From NCBI GenBank assembly GCA_033239525.1, contig BSYO01000020.1:12278308-12342307 (forward strand): a stretch of DNA of 64,000 nt, given 5' to 3'. The translations under genes were made by a program, and so were the position numbers. This DNA is from Nepenthes gracilis. Lineage: Eukaryota > Streptophyta > Magnoliopsida > Caryophyllales > Nepenthaceae. Shown here piece after piece: positions 12,501-24,500 of this stretch; the first letter of the stretch is position 1; the number at the start of each line of letters is the position of its first letter. The notes beneath the pieces were generated by a model. The model saw nothing but the letters and a program-made list of their open reading frames with translations. It searched no databases and was not told the origin of the DNA.

Positions 12501-15500
12501 TTGATATATTTTCTATGATACACTCGGTATAGTCAGCTATCACTTCCACCTGACTGTTACCGCAAAGTTCAGGATTGAAGAGTCATGGATACACTTCAAC
12601 TCTTGTACTATAGGTCAAAACTACCAGTTTGCAACACAACTACCAAAAGAGAGGAAAAATATTCAAATGACTACAAGTATAGCAACCCCAGCATCATAAG
12701 AAAAACTTCCCAACAAAGTTGGAAACAAAAGGGAGGTAAGGAAGCCATCTGGATTATGGACTAGGACCTTAGTCACCAGTCAACTCATTTAAAAATCTCA
12801 TATTTTCTCTAACAAAAACAGTCTTTAAAACCAAATTCTTCCTCAGATAATCAACAATTCAAGGGCATCAACTACAGGTCTAACCTACAAGGAGGAACTC
12901 GATAACTTTTATAAACTAAAATACAACTGCTATACATCCTTTTAATGACTGAGCAGTTCACCAACCAGTGTTACTATCCCCTTTCAACCTAAGCTCAAGA
13001 TTTTGCCACCCTCGGATCCCTTCCACTAAAATCAGCGCTTCCTCTTCTTTCCCTTTTTTTTGTTTAGATACAGCATCTTCAATAGACAGACATTTATTTG
13101 CTTGTTTTCTGTCCATCTCCAGAAAGCCAAATAATAGACTTTTGTTGTGCAATATATTGCCATTGAATTTTGATCCCATTCTCCTGCAAGTGATTAAGAT
13201 TTTCAGAAGGGAAATTTTTTTTTTTTTTAATTTAGAACATTTGACTTTAGAGGCCAACACAAAACTAGGAGAACCAGCAAAAAGCATCTCAGACCACCAA
13301 CTCCCCATATCTCAATGAAGCTCTCAGATCTCAGCTCTCACCCACATTTTTTGCAATCCTGAGAGTAGCCCTTTCTGAAACCAACACAGCCGGTTTCATC
13401 AACAAGAGGCCTCATATCTTATACATGCTAACAGATAATAGGTATCTTTCCAGCTGCGAACAAGATGGGATGCTGCATCCTCTCACAAGTATAAGGAAGT
13501 TCCTCTACAACTACCTTAATCAAGCAACAACCAGAAAAATAAATTAAATACAACATATGATGATAGCTCTACTTCCCCAAATGAGCTTAGTTTTAGTAAT
13601 GATGATATAGGGAGTCCAACTGTTTAGAAAAACTATTGGCTCGATAACTCAAACCAAAACTGTTAAAATTAAACCAAAAACTAGGATAATCAAATTGCTC
13701 GGTTCGGTTATGGGTCGAAATAAATTTTTTAATTGGGTTTGAAGTTGGTTTTGGATTACCGATTTTCAAATTAGTGGGCACCCAAATCGACCATATATCT
13801 ATATCTGTCCAAAAAAATAAGAAAAATAAAATGACTTTAACTTAGCAAAATGTCTTATTTTGTTTTTTTTTTTCGAAATACTTTGCTTACAAAGGGAGTA
13901 AAATCTTATTGATATTGACAATTAATTAAGTGTGGAGATTCAAAAAAGTATCTAAACATGAGAAAGATGAATGTTTGTGGCTGCACGAAACTTGTATTGT
14001 CAGTAATTGGTTGCTAAATTATTATTCCATTTTGTAATTTATATGTTAATATATTAGATAGATATTTTAAAATTATGAACTTTATATGTTATATTTGTAT
14101 AATTTTAGTAGAAATGATATATTACTTAAAAGCTAGTTAACTGGTATACTTGAATTAGTGAATTAATCAGCCAGTCAAATTAATTTGATTATGGCTCCAT
14201 TTCTACTGAGTCAAAAAAAGGCATGACGATTTAGTTACTTGAACCGTGAACACCCCTAGAAGGGAGCAGAGGTGGTGAAAGAGTTGATATCATTCTATTG
14301 GGTCATGATGATGGGGACAATAATGATGAGCTCGTATCTCTAATTATTGAATCAACCAATCATCCTCTCTCCTCATATCCTGAAAACTGTTCTTGTGCTG
14401 TAGCTAAGAGATGGGTATTGAATCAACAAAGGTGCACAGATGTATAGGAGAAGAGGGAAAGATGCTTATGCAGCTAGAGATTCATCATCTCAAAGGGTGA
14501 TAAATAGATTTGGTGATTTTATGATTTCTAAATCCCTCAGTACCATTGGTAGTTCTTAATACACAACTACCCTCACGCTTATCATTTCTTGACTTATGGA
14601 CAAGGATGTCCCCATTACTAGTACCAGTGCCAGTGCCTTGCATAGCTTGATAATTATGGAGCACCCCAAGCTTGATTTCCACCACAAGAGTTTAGCTAGG
14701 ATTATTCTAGACATACCACGGGTTTATCCAATCATTTGTGAGTTTTTTTTAATGACTAATGGAAAAAACGAGAAGGATATCAAAATCAATCATCCAATCA
14801 AAACAACAAAGACAAGGGATATACTCTAGGACAAATATTGACATGGTGGTAACCTATCAGTGTAATTTGCACAACTTCAACTTATATTAATATAACCGTA
14901 TTTTCTTACAAATATTAAATGCTTCTTGCGTACTAGTTATTGCTTCTTGCTAGTATTAACTTAATTGAGTGGGATATAAATCTCAATTTGTCTTATTCTC
15001 CATAGAGTACAAACTACATGGTTTGAAAATGAGTTTGCTAACTTGGATATATTAATGCAAAGATACAATATTATAAGTATGTAATTTATTCTTACCTTGT
15101 AATTGTTAATCAATTTGCATGCATATTATTTAATAGTAAGAGGCATTTCATTCTCTTTATTTGGCATTACTTTTGTCGTTCCATTATTTGATAGTGTATA
15201 ATTTGGTATTAAAGTATTGATTCAAATTAGTAAAAATTATCCAAAATACTTAAATTATGATTAAGCTTTACTTTATAACTCAATTCTGATAAGGTTATAA
15301 AAAAAAATTGTATTTGATACTACCAATACCAATATAGCTTGGCCTAATATCGATACCAATGCTGATACTAATGCTTTCATCAATGGTTTGTAGTCATTAG
15401 TCCCAAAAATACAAGAAGCAAGTAGAATTGATTTTCTGGCAAAACCCAACCAACTATAGATCCATAAATTTGCTAATAAAAGAGCCAAATCTGGATAGCT

Positions 15501-18500
15501 TTGGGGACATGCTAGAGAATGTCTAAGATATTAAAAATCTGAAGTAAACTGAAGAATTATCCCCCCATTTCTTTTTCTTTCTCTTTTTTTATTGGAAGAG
15601 GCAAGGGGATGCTTCAAAATGAAATATTACTATGGATATCTGAAAACTACATAAAGTTCTGTTTCATTATCGATTAGGGTTCCATTAAATTTTTGGATTT
15701 AATTATAATTGCTGAAATTTACTTGAATCGAGGCCTGTTTCCCCTCTCACACCCTTCCCCATCTTTGGGCACATTTAAAAAAAAAAAACTCTGTTAATAA
15801 ATGCATTCCAATTTGTTGACTATTATTTATCAAAATGTGGTTCAGCATAGTAGTAAACTTGTCATAATGTAACAATATGGGTTGTGCAAAGCATTTTAAC
15901 TTGTGCCAGAGGTAGATATGACGCCAAAGAGATCATTGTCGTGTGGTAGCATCATATGTTTCAGGGAATTTTTTTTCCTTTTTCCACATTTTCTTGGAAC
16001 ACATTTGCCATCACATCATTTAGTCTGAGGGTTTTAGTTTTTTGAAATAAGTGTTGTGTTTGTCACTGCCAAGATTCCAGGGAAACAACCTCTTCCATGC
16101 AGGGGTAAGCAGCGCACAGGTAACTCTTCTAAGCATCTGAAATACGAAGCCCCCTTTATCATACTACTAATTAGACCCTGATGGTAGCAACCATAGGACA
16201 AAATATCAGCCAGGAGATATCATTTCTGCTGCAACATATCGATTTTTGAAGGAGATGCGACCAGTGCAAAATGGCCACAAACGTTCTGGTTTTTCATGAC
16301 ACAAAAATGACACGGTGACAGTACAACATCAGCAGAGCAACACGGAGATTAAAACTATGAGAACAACATGCAAATAAAGTCAATATTTGTGGTAAGCATA
16401 TGTACATGAATAAATGTCAAAATACTGGCTTGTAATTTTGCTAAGCTTAAAGCATCTGTATGTAGTTTTCCCTGTAAAAAGGCTTCATTATTATAGATAC
16501 TTAAAATAAACTGTATACCAACATCTACTCATACACAATATGAAATATATTTCCAAGAGAACACAATGGAACAATGGTTCTACTATTTGCCGGCTGGAGG
16601 TACAATATTAGGCAAGGAGCAATCAACAATTGTAGGGAGATTTAAGGAAGGTTGGACAGACCCAAAAACAAGCTCTCCTATATGTTTAAAGCAAGTCGCG
16701 GCTGCAAATGAGGTGAGGGAGAAGGGGCGGCACTTGGCAGCTTCATTAAGGAGTTAGGAAGCAACCTAGGGGTAGTTAGGACAGGAAAATTCATTCCTTT
16801 CGTAAGCTGCTTTTGCAGTAATTAAACAGCAGCTTTGGGTTAGTTTAGGAATCAATTTTAAAACATTGTTGGTGATTTTTTTTCTGGTTTAAACCAGCAG
16901 CAATGAAATGCTGCTCTGGATTGCAGCAACAATTTCGGTGAAGTGTCAGTTTATAACGCAAAGATTAAAAAAAAAAAGGACAATATTTTCTTGAGGATTT
17001 ATACGAAAAAGGAAGAATAACTTTAACCATACTGTTTGTCGTAGATAAATAACATTAATGATACGTAATTATGATTTTACACAATTTAATCAGTCCAAAG
17101 GATTTTATTTACATTAGTAATGTTTTGAAAATTTATTTTTACTACAGATAATTAGTTTCCTTATAATTAATGTTTTGTTGATGATTTCATTTATAAGTAT
17201 TGTCTAGTAAAAGGACACTGTTTAGGGAAAACTGATGTTTGGGACATTTTTTAATGTTAACACTCAAGGATATTTTGTAACCAAATTACTTACTGGAATT
17301 TTCTTCTTTCAGAACAAATTTGTCAGAGACTTGCAAATTCATCCCATTTATCAATTAAAGATTGGAAGTTCATTGCAAGGCAATTGCGCAACAATTTCAT
17401 TGCAAATTGATCCAGATAAAGGATGTGGTAATAAGATCTGTTTTGATGAAAAAGATGAGGATTGCAAATTGAGTTCAACAGTCAATTCTTCATCAGTTCT
17501 CATTTGGTCAAACAGAAAACGTATTCAAGAGGATTCTGTATATTATCCTTAAAGACCAGAAGATAAACGCATGATATAGTTCTTAATAATTCAGTAGATG
17601 GAAGTGCAACTTTGGATTGCTAAGTTTGTCAAAAGCTGGAAATCAGAGAAACTATACGTCTATCAAAATGCAGGAGGAATGTCAAACAGGATTGTGTCAA
17701 AATGTCTTCAATCCTAAACCAATCCATATAAGAATAATGGAGAGTCCTGCAATCTCATTAAAACAATCGTGCAAGTTTCATGTGATTTGCATGTGGCATA
17801 GTCATGCAATCTCATAATAAATAAAGTTTGGCTTCATGTCATTCACATTTGGGCCCCTTAAGTTATTAATAAAACAAATATATGCATGGCAAATTGTGTA
17901 AAAGTACTTGACCCAAGCAATATCCAAGGCCTATATGTGTGCATTGTCAGCACTTATTTATGTAATATATAACAAGTTCAATTAGCATCACACAACCATC
18001 TATAAGCTTAGAACCTTGAAGTCGTTATATTGTATGTCAATTGGCACCAATGCAAAACAAATACACTAATAAACCCCCAATCAGGAATACCATGAAGAAA
18101 AGGCATCATCCTGCACCCCTTTCTCTTAGGGGGATATAGGCGGGGTGTTACACAGTTCAAACCCCAGTGGGGGCCTTGAATAGACATTCACTACTTGCCA
18201 ACTAAACAGCAAAAACACTACTAATTTCACTAGGGCTTGAACAATGCATTAACCTCAAAAAAACCCTACTAATTTCGCTATAATAACTCAAATTGTGATT
18301 TTTCAGAATTAGGCATGTTCTATTCACATCAAAGTCATTCAATAAGCATTTCCCGGCTAGTAAATCCATTTAATAGATGTGTCAATGCACACTGACTAAA
18401 GCAATTCTCTTCATGATGACCTCAAATTGTGTTCATGATTGTTTCAAGAGTTTCCATAATTTCCAGATGCTCACACATGAACCAGAAAAATTCACCATCG

Positions 18501-21500
18501 TTTTGCATCTTATTTATTTATCCAGAAGGGTGAAAGAACATGTTGGTGGTACCCTATACTTTCCTTGCTATTTCATTCATCTCATTTAAGGTGTTCAGGT
18601 AGGAAGTCAGAGATCCCATAAACCTTAAAGTTTAAGTAAGTCATATGCCATGCAGCAAAAGGCACTTCTGATTTCCAGGCAAATCAAACAGCAAAAATTG
18701 AATGGAACCAAGAGGACAAGAAGGCCCAAAGATACTCAAAGAACAAAAAAAAAAAAAAAAAATGGAAACTGCACAATCAAAATCAGATCTGCTTTTCCCT
18801 TTGAAGAAACGGATTACAAGTTGTAGCCTCAACAAAACTTCCTCCTGGTGGAATATCGTAAGGTTGAAACCAAGCTGAGAATTTACCTCAAGACAAATAC
18901 ATTTTTGTTATCACGAGATATATTGGCAGTTGTGAACCACTTAATTGGAATGAACATTGGGATGGGATCACTTGACAGTAACAACATGAATCATTTGAAA
19001 AATAAACAAATTTGATCTGTGCAGACCTCTTAGAAGATCAATTTGGAGTTGCTCCTGTTGTTCAGAAAATGAGATTCCATGGAAATTGATATTGCCAGCC
19101 TTAAAGTTGCATGAGACTTAGAAATAACTGAAAAGATAAATCCTTGAACTAAACAAACGATAAATAGGAGAAATAAAATTCAAGGCCAGTACCCCACAAA
19201 AGTCTAGAAAATTATGTGGTAAACTACATAAGAAAATTAGGAACAGCAAATGCTATTCATCCAAGGATGACAAAAGATTCTACACACGAAAGCAAAACAG
19301 GAGAGTGAAACGATTTTGGTAAGGATATGCATGCAAAGCATAGCAATCATATTGGCCTTTTCTTGTCAAAATCATGAAATAAACAATCAAATAGCACAAT
19401 TGATATAAAGTCAAGCACATTAAGAATATTAACACATCTTTATAGGTTGATGAATCTGGAAAATCCTCTTGTGGAAACACAGAGGGAAACAAACAATCGG
19501 CTCCATAATAGTTTGACAACAAGAAGCTCATTGAGTAATTTTGTACTTTCAAGAGTCACTTTTCCTCTCTTTTAAATGCTCAATAATATAGAAGTTGGCA
19601 ATCACATGACACGAATAGTTTCCACATGCAAGTGCTGTGAGAAAATGATTAATGTAACATGCAGAAAGGAATGTGATAAAGCACACACTTGGATAAATCT
19701 TCTTTTTACATATTTTTCTGCTTAACAGATAAAAAATTGAATTCAACAACCAAAATGGATGTCATCAACTTCACACAACGAGAAATTTCAAGAGAGAAGC
19801 ACATTCATTTGATTGATATTAATAAATTGCAGTGCTCTCTCAACAAACCAGAAAACCCATTAAAAAGATGCTCGACTAATAACTAAATGGAAATCCTTAT
19901 CGGAAAAGAATTTCAGTTCTTTAATCAAGATAAAGAACCATGATGATATGATATGATCCTATTCATATTTCAAAACTACATGGCTAAGATCCATATGATA
20001 ACACAACCAAGATAAAAATCATCCAAACAGAAAGCAAATATCCTCTAAAACAGTCCGCTGCTACAATGCTGGAACTATACTACAGTACATTTAGTTCTAG
20101 CACAAGGAATCACCTCCTTTCTCCTGTTTCTTTTACTTGGGGGATGGGGTGGTGGACTGACATTTATCAGTACACTGAAAAAAATTTAAGCCAGAGTTAT
20201 GTTCATGTGATTACCCAAATCCAGTGGACTTCTTCTCAAGCCGCCAGTAGAGTTGGAAGGCAAAGCATTAGGTTCGGTATTCTGCATTTTGGGCTCCATA
20301 GTCAGCATCTTCAAGGATATCCGTCGCAGATACTCTGACTGAGATCAAAGATACATGAAGAAGTTAGTTTCTTAAATAACCAAGCATTAACCACACAAGT
20401 GCAAAAGACCATTACAAATTGAACATTAATACAGATCCCAAAATCAATGCCCCAATCAAATACATAGAGAATGAGAAGACCTGGCTGGTAGCTGCAATAT
20501 AGATCTTTTCTTCAAATCTGATAGCAATGTTCTGTAATTGTTGCAGACCTTCTGGACCGGAGAAGGGAAGGTGTCTCTTCAACGTCTCCATTCTACAATT
20601 TTAGAAAAATTTCTGTTTGGTTATCAGAAAATATAGAAGCATTATCATTAGTGAGACTCTTGATAACGGTAATAGTCACCAAAATTTGAATCAAGTCACT
20701 ATTAATTTCAAAGTGGTGACGCAATATACTAATATTGCATATCCACATCATTTTGCTATCATAAAGCCTAGCCCTGAAAACGTCTTTTCCAGATGACAGA
20801 GGAAGATGCCTTTCTGAATAAATAAGGTTTGATTAGATTATCAGATGAATTGTAAAGTCATTGTAATAGCAAAGTCCTCTCAATAGGAGTTTACAGCCAA
20901 TAAATGAATGACATCCTTATCTGTTTCAAAGAAGTCTGTCAATAAGGATGACTACCTCCCCTCATTTCAAGCATCTAACCTAGAGATCATCGCCAACTAT
21001 AATGGAGTGAACTGAATGCATGAAGCACTTGAGGAAGAGAAACTGTGTCACAAAAGTTACCATTTGAGAGGAATTTAACCATCAATTAGATTTGGAGGAA
21101 TCATATTCCACTCAGCCCAGAGACATCATGGGACACAATTCTAGTTTGACTCAATTTCTGTCCCCGTAATACAGTATTGGTGTTGACAATGCAGATTTAC
21201 TGTGTCTGGTATTCAGAGACAGCTCTGCTGACTGCATCAATGATCTCACTCAATGCAGTTAGTTAAGTCTACATTTTTTCGGGTGATACCTTACACCAGC
21301 TAACAAAAGTCTTTTGCATATAAAACAAAGTCTTCCTATATATTAGAGAAAGTGTCATGTTAATATACATAATTCTAGAGAGATTGGATGTACTAATGAC
21401 TAAGGTTGTGTCGCAAACACTGTAATTCTTTGATTGGCATAGGGTTGTTGTCTCTACCCATAAATGTAAGCTTTAGCGACACCACATAAATCTCATGGCC

Positions 21501-24500
21501 ATCTTGTTTGTGTGTCTTTGTCATACCAAACAAATTAGACAAAATCTAAGAGAATGTAAGCAAATATCCAACAAATGCAGTCACAGCACTTAACTAATGC
21601 CCACTCCACTCAACATTAAAAGTGAAGCAAACAGCTTAGATGTCAGGCACATACATAAAGATGATAATTATTTCAATCTGATTGTTCATGTCAGTTGGAG
21701 GCCCATAGGACCTCCTTTCTATAATTCCAAGGATAAATATCCTCTCCAGACTGCAAGACGTGAGAGCTGTCAACAGAATCAGCAAGATGAGTATATTTTC
21801 TTTCATTAAGATGATCTTGATTGATTGTAATTTATTATAATTGTTTATAATTAGGGTGTAAATTACGAAGGTAGTTGATTGTAATAGACTGTAATTAGGA
21901 AAGGAATTTTCTATTTAATACGAAGAAAACTGATGCAGACATCCAAACTATACCAAATTAGAAGAGATTTACTTTGATTCCCTTTGATTTTATTTTATTT
22001 GAAAGATTACGATTTTATTTGCTTTTATTATGTTGCAATTTTATTTGATTTACTTTTATTTGATTGAGATTTTCTTTTATTTTAGGAACTTAAATTATAT
22101 TTAGTAAGTTATATTTTTTTTCAACTTAGTTTAGGATTCGAGTTTTCTATATAAGGACCCTATTTCTATTATTTAAGAGATGAAATGGATGAATGCTTGA
22201 GAAATTGAATACAATTGAATATTGTGATTTCCTTTTCCCTCTCTCCCTTGGTATTCTATCTTTCTTATCTCTACCCCTCTGATCTCTATTCTTATCTCTA
22301 CCATTCTAATATCTGTTCTTGTCTTTACCCATTTGTCTCTCTTATCTACTCTTTTCCTCCCTACATCAAATTGTTATCGGAGATAAAATCCTATCCTTTT
22401 GTCTTCCGCAACGTCACCTTCCTGCAACCAATAACTCGCCACACAACTTCCTGCAGCCAGCAACACCATTAAGTCCACCAACACTACTACCCACCTCCAC
22501 GCCACAATTCTTCTCAACTGCCTCTTCTCGATATTGCAAAACAAAAAAAAAAGAATGATTTTTGTAAGAGCATTATCTTTGTCACAAAGCCAAAAAAAAA
22601 AAAATTATTGTGACAAAAAAAAAGAGTATGAGAATCTGAAAAAAAAGGAAGAGAACACAGCAGCAGAAAAGCACGATGCAACCGCTACAGTCGAACGGAG
22701 CCGCCGCCGCCAAAGGCCGAAGAACCAACCTCCCCACGCCGTCACTGACCACCGCAATCACCACCACTCCAGTCGCCGCCAAGTCAAGCCAAACGACGCC
22801 CAAACCCAGACCCAACCCCACCATAATATGAACCCACCCGAAACCCTAAATGACCACCATCATCAGAAGACCCGAAACCCGAAATCCTAACCCGGATGCC
22901 TGCGCCAAAGCCCAACCCAAAACCCTAGCCTCCACCTTCCTTCAGAGAGAGAGAAAAAAAAGAGGGGAAAGTCCCGAATCGGGTTGTTCCGATTCTTCGT
23001 CTTCATATTCTTTGTCTCTGTCTTCCTTGTCGTCATCATCTTCTTCATTGCTACCTTCTTTGTCAATAGTTTCACCTTGTCTTCACCGCCTTCATCGCCG
23101 TTGCCGTCGCCATTGCTGCCACCTTCATCGTCGTTGCCGTCGCCATCGCCATCGCCACCAGAACGAGTGTCTCTGCCTCTCAACTCGGCTAGGGCAGAGC
23201 ACAATGCAAGGCACGGGCTTTTAACATATAAAAAACAAAAAAAAAAAACAAGAAGAGGGAAAACAACAACCGAGATAAAAAAAGGAAAAAAAAGGGAGAG
23301 AAAAAGAGAGAGAGAGAGAGAGCGGAAAAATGTAGAAAAAAAAGGAGCGAAAAAAGGAAAAAAAAAGGAGAGAAGAAAAAAAAAAGATAAAACAAAAGGA
23401 AATAAAAAAAAGAGGGAAAAAAAAAAAAAAAAAAAAGAGAGGAAAAAAAAACACAGTAGACAAAATCCAGCCAGTAGAAGATTCTCATCACAAGACAATC
23501 TCATACAAGTGGGTCAGATCACCCCTAGATTATGTTTACTATGGATGGGGCGATTCAACGCTTTCTTGTCCGTTGGGTTGGCCAAACAGAATCCTAGAAT
23601 GCCCGGATCTCTCGAGAGGCACTACAACAGTTCAACCCAGATCTTCCGGAGTTCTATCAGAGTCAACAGGATTGCACTTTTTTAGGCTTAAGTCCAATCC
23701 CTTCCAGAGATATTGGTTGCTCCGTCCACTTTCGGCCCCCACTTACACGAGGTTATTACCGTCAACGAAGGGTTACACAGCCGCTCAACTTGTGATCGGA
23801 GGATTTATTACAGAAGTTTTACTCGACGGGGTTGAGTCCCAACCACTCGGGGAGAGTTGATGTGGGCATCCAAACTATACCAAATAAGAAGACATTTACT
23901 TTGATTCCCTTTGATTTTATTTTATTTGAAAGATTACGATTTTATTTGCTTTTATTATGTTGCGATTTTATTTGATTTATTTTTATTTGATTGAGATTTT
24001 CTTTTATTTTAGGAACTTAAGCCATATTTAGTTAATTAGTTATATTCCTTCCAACTTAGTTTAGGATTCCGGTTCTCTATATAAGGACCATACTTCTATT
24101 GTTTAAGAGATGAAATGGATGAATGCTTGAGAAATTAAATGTAATTGAGTATTGTGATTTCCTTCCCCCTCTCTCTCTTGGTCTCCTCTCTTTCTTGTCT
24201 CTACCCTTCCGATCTATATTTTTGTCCATACCCCTCTGATCTCTGTTCTTATCTCTACCCCTCTATCTCTCTTCCCTACTTTTTCCCTCCCCTTCCCTAC
24301 ATCAAAAACTCTCAATTGAAAGCATTCAGACCAGTTGACATGGTATCAGAGCCCTTACCTCTGAACTCTAGCTTCCAAATCTCTCTTTCTGGTTGTCTCG
24401 GTTTCTTTCGGTGATTTACCCTAAATATTTGTTGTCTTCGTTTTGTTTCGAGACCTTCTTCTTGATTCGACCACTTTAGCCCTAGGAGAAATCCATTTCA

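Larger units (their letters stand above)
21931..24304 (+). mobile_element. Complete non-autonomous LTR retrotransposon (2,374 bp)
   Basis: LTRs of 438 bp (21931-22368) and 447 bp (23858-24304) start TGATG and end CATCA. They are very alike, sharing long runs such as CATCCAAACTATACCAAAT and AGATGAAATGGATGAATGC. Flanks are AAAAC on both sides (21926-21930 and 24305-24309). The left LTR is followed by TTGTTATCGGAG, a decayed tRNA-Met primer site. A purine tract CGGGGAGAG precedes the right LTR. The 1,489-bp interior has no gag, protease, integrase or RT motif, so it must borrow proteins from another element. It sits inside the 5' LTR of the copia relic and is therefore younger. Strand is set by the primer site and purine tract. 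Confidence 0.9.
21768..24340 (+). repeat. Split 5' LTR of the copia relic (21768-21930 plus 24310-24340)
   Basis: Joined, the two parts give about 194 bp and match the 3' LTR at 32921-33114 (shared TTGATTGATTGTAATTTATT, GAATTTTCTATTTAAT, AAACTCTCAATTGA). The break at 21930 holds the non-autonomous LTR element with its AAAAC duplication. Confidence 0.88.

Noticed and set aside
12958..13318. Mirror-image 116-codon frames on opposite strands
   Set aside because: No motif on either strand. They sit inside a MED15 intron with ordinary AT-rich composition and a run of T.
17235..17552. 105-codon plus frame as a real gene
   Set aside because: No recognised motif and no supporting splice sites examined with success; it sits in an intron and contains repeated TTGCAAATT phrases.
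18110..18190. GTTCAAACCCCAGTGGGGG, resembling a tRNA/SINE B box
   Set aside because: No A box at the right spacing, no cloverleaf, no poly-A tail or target duplication.
19027..19099. Possible MED15 exon on minus encoding [14 protein letters not shown], with GT-AG-like borders
   Set aside because: Its entry phase (0) does not fit the exon at 20215, which leaves one base, and the donor is weak. A direct join to 12028 needs no extra exon.
22534..23685. Long overlapping open frames on both strands (up to 233 codons)
   Set aside because: They run through A/G-only and triplet-repeat DNA inside the non-autonomous LTR element; openness is due to composition.
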